The notes below the pieces were generated by a model that saw nothing but the letters and a program-made list of their open reading frames with translations, had not been told where the DNA came from and made no database searches. A DNA stretch of 40,646 nucleotides from Paracoccaceae bacterium (GTDB taxonomy: Bacteria; Pseudomonadota; Alphaproteobacteria; Rhodobacterales; Rhodobacteraceae): positions 1 to 40,646 of the forward strand of contig JAQWUC010000071.1 in NCBI GenBank assembly GCA_029242355.1, read 5' to 3'. Below are positions 25,221 through 33,163 of the stretch, one piece after another. Both the position numbers and the translations under genes were made by a program. The number at the start of each line of letters is the position of its first letter. Position 1 is the first letter of the stretch.

Positions 25221-26093
25221 TTAAGATAGAAAATTATCAAAAAGTGATTGCAACTCCAACTGTCTCTCTGAGGTTGGTTCTCTGAATGGTGGTAAAAGGT
25301 TCCTCCAATCATCATCACCTGTTCTAGTGTAAATTAGGTGCTTGATTGAGGGAATTAAAGATTCCTTTGAAATAGTCTGGCGGATGTATGATATTTTTGA
25401 AATTAATTCATCAATATTTTTACTTCTGCTCGACCAAGCCGCTGAGCTTAAAAATAACGTTTGATTTGCAGTAGCAGAAATGCAGCCAGAAAAATTGGAT
25501 TTATGAGCCTCCAATATTGATACTTCAGAGCTAGGGAAAACTTTAAAGGTTTTATTTTTTGAAAGAACTCGACAATAGGTCAGATCTCCGGATGAGTCTT
25601 TAATACCGCTAAACCTATTGGGCCATTGCTTATGTAGTTTTTCTATTACTTCTATTGGAATAGTTAGCCCAGTCATTTGTGGAAAGTTATAAAAATAAAT
25701 TTTGATTTTACGAGTTCCAAGGTTTTTATGTAAAGCTTTATACCAGACAAAAAGATCTTCGTTCTTAAGTGGTTTGTAGTAAAATGGTGGTAGGACGAGA
25801 GCTACCTTGAAGCCAAGTTCATCTGCAATTTGGGTCAAATGAATGCTTTCAGAGATTGAAGGCGTCCCCGTACCAACCATGAGTTTATCCTTATCGAGGC
25901 CATCAGCAGCACTTTTCATAATTAATTTTCGTTGATGGGAGTTAAAAGAATTAGCTTCTCCTGTTGAGCCAAGAATATTTATTCCATCGCACCCACTTTT
26001 TAGAGCCCATGAGCAATGAGATAGAAAGAGCTCAATGATAGGTTCACCCTTATCATTAATTGGAGTTGGTACTGCTGCTATTACACCAAACAT
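25221..26093 (-). CDS. Dihydrodipicolinate synthase (DapA)-family aldolase/lyase
   Basis: A 290-aa TIM-barrel class I aldolase of the DapA/N-acetylneuraminate lyase family. It shows AAVPTPIN at the first strand, ILGSTGEANS, the tyrosine region YFYNFPQMTG and the Schiff-base lysine in SGIKDSSGD. The ATG at 26093 is chosen because CAGGAGAG lies five bases upstream; the longer ORF start at 26114 has no ribosome site. The SGIKDSSGD segment and lack of a lysine-pathway neighbourhood suggest a catabolic relative rather than the true lysine-biosynthesis dapA, but that is not proven. A perfect ten-base palindrome AACTATAGTT lies about 50 bases upstream. Confidence 0.9.
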   Translation of the reverse strand: MFGVIAAVPTPINDKGEPIIELFLSHCSWALKSGCDGINILGSTGEANSFNSHQRKLIMKSAADGLDKDKLMVGTGTPSISESIHLTQIADELGFKVALVLPPFYYKPLKNEDLFVWYKALHKNLGTRKIKIYFYNFPQMTGLTIPIEVIEKLHKQWPNRFSGIKDSSGDLTYCRVLSKNKTFKVFPSSEVSILEAHKSNFSGCISATANQTLFLSSAAWSSRSKNIDELISKISYIRQTISKESLIPSIKHLIYTRTGDDDWRNLLPPFREPTSERQLELQSLFDNFLS

Positions 26094-26143
26094 GGGTCTC
26101 TCCTGATCGATCATAAAATTTAATATTAGATAAATTATATTTC

Positions 26144-26153
26144 AACTATAGTT
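26144..26153. promoter_or_regulatory. Short palindrome upstream of the DapA-like gene
   Basis: AACTATAGTT is a perfect ten-base palindrome lying 50 bases before the DapA-like start, in the 220-base divergent region shared with a GST gene. It could be an operator, but a palindrome this short and AT-rich is not rare by chance. Confidence 0.2.
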
Positions 26154-26235
26154 AGTGATATAGTAAATAGTTAGTCCGTTTAAAAGTAGAGAAAACAAGT
26201 TATAATTTTACTTTTTATGAGTATTTGTATAGCAC

Positions 26236-26257
26236 TTACTTTTAAGAATTAAAGTAA
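26236..26257. promoter_or_regulatory. Inverted repeat upstream of the GST-queG operon
   Basis: TTACTTT, an eight-base spacer and AAAGTAA form a seven-base perfect inverted repeat 57 bases before the GST start. Its arms use the same AAAGTAA/TTACTTT half-site as the 17-base palindrome at 16120, though in the opposite arrangement. It might be a weak operator or a small hairpin in the leader. Confidence 0.25.
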
Positions 26258-26313
26258 ATAAAAATATAATTTACAGTGAAAAAATTTTAAAAAATATTAT
26301 ATGAGTACTGTTT

Positions 26314-26979
26314 ATGTGTTGTTTATATCATCTAGCTCTATCTCCATTTTGCAGAAAAGTGCGTCTTATTCTGGCAGAAAAAAAACTAGAAGTTAATTTG
26401 ATTGAAGAACCTATTTTGGAAAAGCGATTTGAGTTCTTTACCCACAGCCCGTCTTCAAAGGTACCTGTTTTGCAAATAAATGGTTTAGTTATTTCAGAAA
26501 GCAATGCAATATTTGAATATCTGGAAGAGATTTATCCAGATCCTCCTTTGTTACCTGAAATAATGGCTGACAAAGTGGAAGCAAGAAGGCTTTCTTGCTG
26601 GTTTGACGATACCTTTCACAGAGAAGTTACGGCTAAACTCTTGTATCAAAGGATTTATAAGAATCTTTCTGGTACCGATCACGTTGATAGTGGTATTATG
26701 AAATCAGGCATGACAGCATTAAAATTGCATTTTCAATCCATTGGCGAAATATTAGAGAAAAGGCGTTGGTTGGCTGGAGACAAGATGACGATAGCTGATT
26801 TTGCTGGTGCAGCGCATATTTCCAGTTTGGATTATATTGGTGATATTGATTGGGAAAAATTTGACTCTATTAAAAATTGGTACGTAAAAATAAAAAGCAG
26901 GCCAGCATTTCGTTCGCTGTTAAAGGATTATCTTCCAGCTTTCGTTCCCCCAGAGCACTATGAGGACCTTGATTTTTAA
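26314..26979 (+). CDS. Glutathione S-transferase family protein
   Basis: A 221-aa GST with an N-terminal domain starting CLYHLALSPFCRKVRLILAEK and containing SSKVPVLQI and SESNAIFEYLEE, and a C-terminal domain with WLAGDKMTIADFAGAAH (the N-capping box motif). The SPFCRK segment offers a cysteine or serine catalytic residue. The ribosome site is weak. Its stop is immediately followed by queG and then a nucleotide-sugar-epimerase-like gene on the same strand, which looks like one operon. Substrate unknown. Confidence 0.9.
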   Translation: MCCLYHLALSPFCRKVRLILAEKKLEVNLIEEPILEKRFEFFTHSPSSKVPVLQINGLVISESNAIFEYLEEIYPDPPLLPEIMADKVEARRLSCWFDDTFHREVTAKLLYQRIYKNLSGTDHVDSGIMKSGMTALKLHFQSIGEILEKRRWLAGDKMTIADFAGAAHISSLDYIGDIDWEKFDSIKNWYVKIKSRPAFRSLLKDYLPAFVPPEHYEDLDF

Positions 26980-26980
26980 C

Positions 26981-28036
26981 ATGGCAAGTTTTTTAACTAC
27001 TAATTTGGAAGAGACAGTAAGGGCTAAAGCCAAAGAATATGGATTTTCATCAGCTATGATTACTTGGCCTGGCTCTATTCCAAAAGCTAAAAAACAACTA
27101 AATAATTTCTTGCAAAGTGGGTTCCATGGTCAGATGGATTGGTTGGAGAAAAGAAGCAATTGGCGTTCGCGTCCAAAAATTTTATGGCCGGATGTACAAT
27201 CAATAATAATGCTTACCGAGAATTATACACCTGAGGATGATGTATTACGAGGGTTAACAAAAAGGGACCGTGGAAATATTTCCGTCTATGCTCATGGATA
27301 TGATTATCACAATGTTATGAAAAAGAGGTTGAAAAGATATGGTGGTTGGTTTGTTAATCGTACAAAGGCTAATATAAAAGTGTTTGTTGATACGGCACCT
27401 GTTATGGAAAAACCGCTTGCTCAAGCGGCGGGGGTGGGTTGGCAGGGCAAACATACCAATTTAGTAAGTCGCGAGTTAGGCAATTGGTTTTTTATAGGAG
27501 TAATCTTTACTGATTTAAAAATGCAGACAGATAAAGGAGAGGTTGATCATTGTGGCAGTTGTAAACGATGTTTAGACGTCTGTCCTACTTCAGCTTTTGT
27601 TGAACCGTATAAATTGGATGCTAGAAAATGTATATCATATTTGACAATTGAACATAAGGGTCCTATCGATTTGGATTTGAGAGGGCAAATCGGTAATAGA
27701 ATTTATGGTTGCGATGACTGTCTTGCAGTATGTCCTTGGAATAAGTTTGCTAAATCAGCAACAGAATTAAAGTATCATTCTAAAAAACATCTTAATCTTC
27801 AGCCACTACAAAATCTTGCTAGTCTTACGGAGGAGCAATTTCGGCAAAAATTTTCAGGATCGCCAATTAAAAGAATTGGAAGAAATCGGTTTGTAAGAAA
27901 TGTTCTTTATGCTATTGGAAATTCTACAAAATCTAAATTTAAAGTGACAGCGCAAGAGTTACTGCACGATGCCGATTTAGGGGTAAGAGATGCAGCCGCA
28001 TGGGCTTTAAAAAAACTGAATGGGTTTAATGACTAA
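26981..28036 (+). CDS. queG: Epoxyqueuosine reductase QueG
   Basis: Reduces epoxyqueuosine to queuosine in tRNA, the last step of queuosine synthesis, using cobalamin and two [4Fe-4S] clusters. The 351-aa protein (from the ATG at 26981) contains the DUF1730 region with MDWLEKRSNWRSRPKILWP, AGVGWQGKHTNLVS, the first cluster motif HCGSCKRCLDVCP and the second motif CDDCLAVCPW, followed by a short HEAT-like tail with VRDAAAWALKKL. An earlier in-frame ATG at 26960 overlaps the GST gene and would add seven residues (MRTLIFN); the second ATG gives a more typical N-terminus, but either is possible. No other queuosine gene is in the window. Confidence 0.93.
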   Translation: MASFLTTNLEETVRAKAKEYGFSSAMITWPGSIPKAKKQLNNFLQSGFHGQMDWLEKRSNWRSRPKILWPDVQSIIMLTENYTPEDDVLRGLTKRDRGNISVYAHGYDYHNVMKKRLKRYGGWFVNRTKANIKVFVDTAPVMEKPLAQAAGVGWQGKHTNLVSRELGNWFFIGVIFTDLKMQTDKGEVDHCGSCKRCLDVCPTSAFVEPYKLDARKCISYLTIEHKGPIDLDLRGQIGNRIYGCDDCLAVCPWNKFAKSATELKYHSKKHLNLQPLQNLASLTEEQFRQKFSGSPIKRIGRNRFVRNVLYAIGNSTKSKFKVTAQELLHDADLGVRDAAAWALKKLNGFND

Positions 28037-28886
28037 ACGATTATTAATTCTTGGCTGTGGTTATAGTGCACAGTTTATTTCCAAAAAGTTAATATCGAAA
28101 GGCTGGAGGGTTTTTGGAACAACTAGATCTAAGGACAATTTTAGAAAATTCCAAGATTTAAAAATCGAGCCAATTTTTTGGGGTGATATGTCTACTTTGA
28201 CTAATGTGTTGGCACATGAATGCTCCATATTGTCGACTATTGCACCATCTGGCTTGGTCGACCAAGGGTTAAATAAGATTATTCCGTTACTGAAACATGA
28301 TAGAGCTAGGGTAAAGTGGCTTGGTTATTTTTCTTCAACTGGCGTTTATGGAGATAGAATGGGTGGATGGGTGAGTGAAGAAAGTGAGGTTGATACGATT
28401 ATTGAGCAAGGGATTGCTAGAGTAGAGGCTGAAAAAAACTGGTCAAAATTAGCTTGCGAACATAATTTACCATTATTCATTTTTCGTGTTGCTGGAATTT
28501 ATGGACCAGGCCGCAATGTTTTTGAGAGAATAAAATCAGGCACAATTCAAAAAATTACCAAACAAAATCAATATTTTAGCAGGATTCATGTAGATGATCT
28601 TGCAGGTGCAGTTTGTATGAGCCTTCAGAAACCAAAGCTAGCGGGAATTTATAATATTTGCGATGATTTGCCAGCATCTAGCGCTGATGTAATAGATGAA
28701 GCTACAAAAATCTTGAGACTACCTAGCTTGCCAGAAGTTAGTTTTAATGATTCTAATTTATCTAGAATGGCGACAAGTTTTTACTTAGAGTCCAAGAGAG
28801 TATCTAATAAAAAGTTAAATCACTTATTGGGATATTCGTTAAAATACCCAACCTATATTTCTGGCCTTAGGTCACTAATAATTTAA
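28029..28886 (+). CDS. NAD(P)-dependent epimerase/dehydrogenase-type SDR (YeeZ-like)
   Basis: A 285-aa extended or atypical SDR. It starts with the Rossmann strand RLLILGCGYSAQF, then GWRVFGTTRS, the active-site YFSSTGVYGD (Ser/Thr and Tyr), and FRVAGIYGPGRN, as in nucleotide-sugar epimerase relatives of the YeeZ group. The ATG at 28029 overlaps the end of queG (ATGACTAA); an ATG three codons earlier at 28020 is an alternative. It is the last gene of the GST-queG-epimerase run. The metabolic role of YeeZ-like proteins is unknown to me. Confidence 0.88.
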   Translation: MTKRLLILGCGYSAQFISKKLISKGWRVFGTTRSKDNFRKFQDLKIEPIFWGDMSTLTNVLAHECSILSTIAPSGLVDQGLNKIIPLLKHDRARVKWLGYFSSTGVYGDRMGGWVSEESEVDTIIEQGIARVEAEKNWSKLACEHNLPLFIFRVAGIYGPGRNVFERIKSGTIQKITKQNQYFSRIHVDDLAGAVCMSLQKPKLAGIYNICDDLPASSADVIDEATKILRLPSLPEVSFNDSNLSRMATSFYLESKRVSNKKLNHLLGYSLKYPTYISGLRSLII

Positions 28887-28897
28887 AAGTTGCAAGT

Positions 28898-29491
28898 TTA
28901 GATTAGTTTAACTTGTGTGCCTATTTGAACCCAATCAAAAAGTTGTTTTATTTGCTCGTTGTATAGTCCGATACAACCGCTGGAGCTCTGCCTTCCAATT
29001 TTTCTTGTATCGCTTGTCCCATGAATTCTATAGCTTGGCCAACCAAGGTAAAGGGCATGTGATCCAAGTGGATTATCTGGGCCTGCGGACATAAATTCCG
29101 GTAGTTGTGGATCCCGTTTTCGCATCGCTTTAGTTGGTCGCCATACAGGACCAACTATTTTTTGCGTAACTTGAGTACTTCCTCTTTTGGTCAATTCTTC
29201 TGTAAGAGGCACAGAGGTTGGGAAAATTTTATAAATTTCTCCGTTTTTATGCCAGAAGTGTAAACATCTGCACTGAATGTCAGCTAGGATTGCACCATGT
29301 CGAAGGTTCTTAAAATGATCTTCCCATTTTTGAGAACGATAAGAGAAAATATTATGGGTAGGCTTTCCATTCGTGTTCAACTTAACAGCCATTTGAGCGT
29401 TTGCTGTTCCCAAACAAAGACACAAATGCCCACTAATGACGGCCGCGCTACTCTTTACAATTAAATCTCGTCTCGATACTTTATGGTTCAT
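28898..29491 (-). CDS. L,D-transpeptidase (YkuD domain), probable Tat export signal
   Basis: A 197-aa periplasmic L,D-transpeptidase, expected to form 3-3 cross-links in peptidoglycan or to attach proteins to it. The catalytic motif is intact: RIHGTSD (His157) and RQSSSGCIGLYN (Cys173). The N-terminus has a twin-arginine-like segment VSRRDLIVKS, a hydrophobic stretch and an ANA|Q cleavage site near residue 32. It ends 11 bases from the convergent epimerase gene. A second, different YkuD protein is encoded at 30113, with a CAP-domain lipoprotein gene between them. No Shine-Dalgarno site is obvious before the ATG. Confidence 0.92.
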   Translation of the reverse strand: MNHKVSRRDLIVKSSAAVISGHLCLCLGTANAQMAVKLNTNGKPTHNIFSYRSQKWEDHFKNLRHGAILADIQCRCLHFWHKNGEIYKIFPTSVPLTEELTKRGSTQVTQKIVGPVWRPTKAMRKRDPQLPEFMSAGPDNPLGSHALYLGWPSYRIHGTSDTRKIGRQSSSGCIGLYNEQIKQLFDWVQIGTQVKLI

Positions 29492-29607
29492 AGGAATGCA
29501 ATCACTTTTAAAAGCGTTATATCTTACTCTTCTTTTAGAGATATTTTGTTGTATTTAAAAGCAAAAAAAGTTAGTGACGAATAGAATTAATTTGAAAAGG
29601 CTCTGGT

Positions 29608-30108
29608 TTGAAATTTTTAAATTCTCTGCTTATCTGTTTAATTTTGATATCTTGTGTAGGAAGTAATTCTAATTTTTATCTAGGTTATAGTAAATCAGGA
29701 ATGATAAAATCATATAATTCCGCAAAAGTACGACTTCGGCATTTAGATGTGGTTAATGCATTAAGATATGAACGTTCTCTAGAAGCACTCTCTTTCTCAA
29801 AGGAATTAAATGCAAGCGCTAGCACTCATGCAATAGATATCTCAAATCAAAAGAGAGCGTGGAATTTTGGATCTGATCATTCGTCACCTCAGGAAAGAGC
29901 AGAATTGTCAGGTTTTAAGGGGATTGTAAGGGGCGAGAATATTTCGGAAACGTTTGAAGGCGAGTTTGAAGTTTTACAGGTCTGGCTTAAAAACAATTTA
30001 TCCTCACAGATAATTTTTGACCCTGAAGCAACTCATATCGGCTTAGGTTGGTTTCAAGAGGAGAATGGGACTATTTGGTGGGTCCAAGATATTGGGCAAA
30101 AGATTTAA
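29608..30108 (+). CDS. CAP-domain (SCP/PR1) lipoprotein
   Basis: A 166-aa exported protein. A signal peptide ends in a lipobox LISC, so the mature protein probably begins at a lipidated cysteine near residue 16. The rest is a CAP/SCP domain with SASTHAIDISNQKR, the HSSPQERAELSGF segment, RGENISE (active-site Glu region) and HIGLGWFQEENGTIWWVQDIG at the end. The start is TTG with AAAGG seven bases upstream. Its position between two L,D-transpeptidase genes suggests a cell-envelope role, although CAP proteins have no single known activity in bacteria. Confidence 0.85.
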   Translation: MKFLNSLLICLILISCVGSNSNFYLGYSKSGMIKSYNSAKVRLRHLDVVNALRYERSLEALSFSKELNASASTHAIDISNQKRAWNFGSDHSSPQERAELSGFKGIVRGENISETFEGEFEVLQVWLKNNLSSQIIFDPEATHIGLGWFQEENGTIWWVQDIGQKI

Positions 30109-30112
30109 TAGA

Positions 30113-30637
30113 TCAAGAGTAAATGTAAATCACTGTTCCATCGGGAACTAATTGATATATTTCTTCAATTTCTTTATCCAGAACGGCAATACATCCACCA
30201 GTCCAATCCTTAAAAAAGTGCGTTATGATATTTTGGGGTCCACCATGAATGAAAATGTTATTACCTGGGGGTTCTTTCCGTTTGCGCGCATCAGCTTTAT
30301 CCTTTGCATTCGGATAACTGATTCCTAGACTTTTGTGATAAGCGCTATTGGGATTGTGATGTGTGATAAAGTATCTCCCTTCAGGGGTTTTCCCATCTCC
30401 CTCCTTTTGCTTGTGACCAATTGGATTAAAGCCTAACCTTATGTTATAAGTTTTTATAAGTTCTCTGTTATAGAAAAGTGACATCTTTCTCTTACTTTTC
30501 CATATGATTATCATATTCGCGTTGCGAGTGTGATTACTTGATTGAGCACCTGAAATTTTTATTGATTGTAGCATCCCTGAGAAAACAAATAGTTCTATTG
30601 ATCGCTTTAGTAGATTTCTACGGTTCAGTTTTTTCAT
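30113..30637 (-). CDS. L,D-transpeptidase family protein, probable Tat export signal
   Basis: A 174-aa YkuD-fold protein. The active-site histidine lies in IFIHGGPQN (His131) and the nucleophile in WTGGCIAVLD (Cys149), with GDGKTPEGRYFI as the usual preceding loop, as in ErfK/YafK-like proteins. The N-terminus carries NRRNLLKRS followed by a hydrophobic stretch, resembling a twin-arginine signal. I prefer the ATG at 30637 over the TTG three codons earlier at 30646. It converges on the CAP lipoprotein with four bases between stops. Likely role is peptidoglycan remodelling in the periplasm. Confidence 0.88.
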   Translation of the reverse strand: MKKLNRRNLLKRSIELFVFSGMLQSIKISGAQSSNHTRNANMIIIWKSKRKMSLFYNRELIKTYNIRLGFNPIGHKQKEGDGKTPEGRYFITHHNPNSAYHKSLGISYPNAKDKADARKRKEPPGNNIFIHGGPQNIITHFFKDWTGGCIAVLDKEIEEIYQLVPDGTVIYIYS

Positions 30638-30707
30638 CGATAGCAAAACCTTGAATTAGGGTTGCAAATTAGTAAATTTATTTATCAGTCCAATACTTTT
30701 ATATTTT

Positions 30708-31874
30708 TCATATTTTGCAACGAGCGTTTTTTATTTTAAATGATTCTGATTTTAATTGGCCACAAGCTGCCATGATATCCTCACCTCTTGGAGATCGCAC
30801 GGGACTAGCATATCCAGCTCGGTTGACGATTTCAGCAAAGGAAGCAATTCTTTTTTTTGTTGATCTTTCGTAAGGTGAGCCAGGCCAAGGGTTGAACGGA
30901 ATAAGATTAATTTTGGCTGGAATACCAGCGATTAACTTTACGAGTCTTTTAGCATCAGCGTCGCTGTCGTTAACATCTTTCAGCATTACGTATTCGAAGG
31001 TTATTCTTTGGGAATTGCTGAGAGTGGGATAAGTTCTTAGAGCAGTTAGGAGAGTATCAATATTCCACTTTTTATTTATTGGAACGAGAGTGTTTCGAAC
31101 AGCATCCGTGGTTGCGTGAAAACTTATCGCTAAAAGACACCCAATTTCGTTACCGGCTCTCTCTATTTCTGGCACAACACCCGATGTCGATAAAGTTATG
31201 CGCTTTTTAGACAGTGCGATACCTTCGTTATCCATAACAATATGTAAAGCATTACGAACAGAATCGAAATTATATAATGGCTCACCCATACCCATCATTA
31301 CGATATTTGAAATTTTCCTTTTTCTATCTTTTGGCATGCCATTGTATGGCCATTCATTTAGATCGTCGCGGACAACTAAAATTTGGCCTACAATATCTGC
31401 GGCGTCGAGATTACGAACTAACTTTTGAGTGCCCGTAAAACAGAAAGAGCAATTTAACGTGCAACCCACTTGGCTAGAAATACATAAGGTTCCCCTATTT
31501 TTTTCTGGAATGTAAACAGCTTCAATTTGATTTCCATCTTTCAATTGTAGTAAGTATTTACGAGTGCCATCAATGCTAATCTGCTTTTTTTCAATCTTCA
31601 ATCTCTCGATAGCGAATGTTTTTTTCAGATTTTCCCTGTATTCTTTAGATATATTAGTCATATGGTCAAAGGTTTTTATGCCTTTTTGATAAATCCAACT
31701 CCATATTTGATTTTCTCGCATTTTTAGGCTTTTTGGTCTTGGCTCAATATTTTTAAGGGAACGTTGCAATTCGTTTCGTGACATACCCACAATATTATTA
31801 ATTTGCGGGCCCTTTAATTTTTCTAAAGGGGTCAAATCGGGTTTAAGTGCAATATCAGTTTTGATTTCTTCCAC
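30708..31874 (-). CDS. rlmN: Dual-specificity 23S rRNA/tRNA adenine-C2 methyltransferase RlmN
   Basis: A 388-aa radical SAM enzyme that methylates C2 of A2503 in 23S rRNA and A37 of certain tRNAs. The radical SAM cysteines are in GCTLNCSFC (Cys138, Cys142, Cys145). The two catalytic cysteines are in TLCISSQVG (Cys131) and near the C-terminus in [17 protein letters not shown] and [10 protein letters not shown] are also typical. Translation starts at GTG with AAGGAAAA upstream. It lies 34 bases after ialB on the same strand. Confidence 0.96.
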   Translation of the reverse strand: MEEIKTDIALKPDLTPLEKLKGPQINNIVGMSRNELQRSLKNIEPRPKSLKMRENQIWSWIYQKGIKTFDHMTNISKEYRENLKKTFAIERLKIEKKQISIDGTRKYLLQLKDGNQIEAVYIPEKNRGTLCISSQVGCTLNCSFCFTGTQKLVRNLDAADIVGQILVVRDDLNEWPYNGMPKDRKRKISNIVMMGMGEPLYNFDSVRNALHIVMDNEGIALSKKRITLSTSGVVPEIERAGNEIGCLLAISFHATTDAVRNTLVPINKKWNIDTLLTALRTYPTLSNSQRITFEYVMLKDVNDSDADAKRLVKLIAGIPAKINLIPFNPWPGSPYERSTKKRIASFAEIVNRAGYASPVRSPRGEDIMAACGQLKSESFKIKNARCKI

Positions 31875-31908
31875 TATTTTTCCTTAAGAAATATAATTTT
31901 TGTTAAGG

Positions 31909-32436
31909 TTATTTGCATTTTCTTGTCATAGAATTGAACGCTGCCGTGAAACCTGAAAGAGCGAAAGTATCTTTTATTACTTTTCCAGTATGGGAATTTG
32001 ATTCAACTATTGCTTCACTTCCTTTTTTAAGGGCACTTATTAGGTTTTTGTCATCATTTGGATGGGACCATGCATAAGCTTTTTCTATCGAATTTTGCGG
32101 CTCCGGATGGCTATATAAAAGGAATTTTTGCAAACCGTCTATTCTTAGCACAGCTTGTGATGCTGTTTTTAGTGGAAACCCAGCGAAGTAGGCAACTTCA
32201 AAATCATTTGGATTTTTTTTATCCATCTGAATATAAATTCTTCCTTTGTCTCGAGAGACACTGGATAATTTTTCACCATTCTTAAAAGCTAACATTTTAA
32301 TTGCGCTTGTTGCATTATAACACACAAACGTGCTCCAAGCATTTGATATCTCCACAGGTTTATTTTCTTCAGAGTAAGCGCCTGATAGACTTAGCACCAA
32401 AATAAGACTAGCAGGTAGTAAAAATAATTTTTGCAT
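31909..32436 (-). CDS. Invasion-associated locus B (IalB) family secreted protein
   Basis: A 175-aa exported protein of the IalB family, which is mainly alphaproteobacterial. The signal peptide (MQKLFLLPASLILVLSLSG) ends near residue 20-22, and two cysteines (in FVCYN and at the C-terminal RKCK) could form a disulfide. Family segments include NDFEVAYFAGFPL and FALSGFTAAFNSM. The track ORF begins 26 codons earlier; I start at the ATG at 32436 that gives a proper signal sequence. Despite the name, IalB homologues are common in free-living species and their function is not well defined. It is transcribed just upstream of rlmN. Confidence 0.87.
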   Translation of the reverse strand: MQKLFLLPASLILVLSLSGAYSEENKPVEISNAWSTFVCYNATSAIKMLAFKNGEKLSSVSRDKGRIYIQMDKKNPNDFEVAYFAGFPLKTASQAVLRIDGLQKFLLYSHPEPQNSIEKAYAWSHPNDDKNLISALKKGSEAIVESNSHTGKVIKDTFALSGFTAAFNSMTRKCK

Positions 32437-32551
32437 TCTTATCGTCTCTCTCGTAATAGATTTTAGGATCAGTTTCTTAGAGTTCAAATTAATTACTTTT
32501 TTACCAATAATCAAATTGAAGCTAAGTTTATAAAACTCTATAAAGTATCTT

Positions 32552-33163
32552 ATGAGTGAAAAGAAAGAAAAATCTAAAGAAAAGCAGGAACAAAGTTACA
32601 CTTCTTACGAAGATAGTGACTTGATTTTTGAAATTACGAAGAAAAATAATCGAGCGTTTGAAGAGTTTTTTAAGCGGTATGCCAATAAGGTAAAGTTTTT
32701 GATGCTTAAGATGGGTGCAAAAGATTTGGATGCAGAAGAAATTTCACAAGAAGTCATGGCGATCTTATGGCGAAAATCTTATTTGTATGACTCAAATAAA
32801 TCAGCTGTATCATCTTGGGTATATACGATAGCACGCAATTATAGGATTGATTTTCTTAGGAAAGGCAGTCGCTTAATTTTGGATAGCGATGATCCAACAT
32901 TTGTTCCAGACCCACCTTTAAACTCGGTTCAAATTTTAATCAATCTCGAGAAAAAGAATCGTGTTAAAAAAGTTTTGAGAAATTTAAGTTTGGAAAAAAA
33001 ACAGTTACTAACAGCGGCTTTTTTTGAAGGCTTATCTCACTCAGAATTAGCATTTAAATTTGGTAAACCACTTGGTACGATTAAGTCAAGATTACGTTTA
33101 ATTTATGATTCCCTTAGAAACGCTGAAGACCTTAAACCGTTGAGTGGATCTGATGAGTCATAA
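32552..33163 (+). CDS. ECF sigma factor (RpoE/ECF11-like)
   Basis: A 203-aa extracytoplasmic-function sigma factor. Region 2 contains AFEEFFKRYANKVKFLMLKMGA, EISQEVMAILW and WVYTIARNYRIDFLR, and region 4 contains GLSHSELAFKFGKPLGTIKSRLRL. The KFLMLKMGA segment and overall pattern recall the ECF11 group (Rhodobacter RpoE, singlet-oxygen response), which is a resemblance by eye. ECF11 genes are normally followed by the ChrR anti-sigma factor, but here an asparaginase gene overlaps the 3' end. It is divergent from ialB across 115 bases. A lysine/glutamate-rich 20-residue N-terminal extension precedes region 2. Confidence 0.9.
   Translation: MSEKKEKSKEKQEQSYTSYEDSDLIFEITKKNNRAFEEFFKRYANKVKFLMLKMGAKDLDAEEISQEVMAILWRKSYLYDSNKSAVSSWVYTIARNYRIDFLRKGSRLILDSDDPTFVPDPPLNSVQILINLEKKNRVKKVLRNLSLEKKQLLTAAFFEGLSHSELAFKFGKPLGTIKSRLRLIYDSLRNAEDLKPLSGSDES

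Noticed and set aside
32437-32471. TGATCC / TAAGA elements before ialB resembling an ECF11 promoter
   Set aside because: The spacing is 24 bases, too long, and the -10-like element abuts the start codon.
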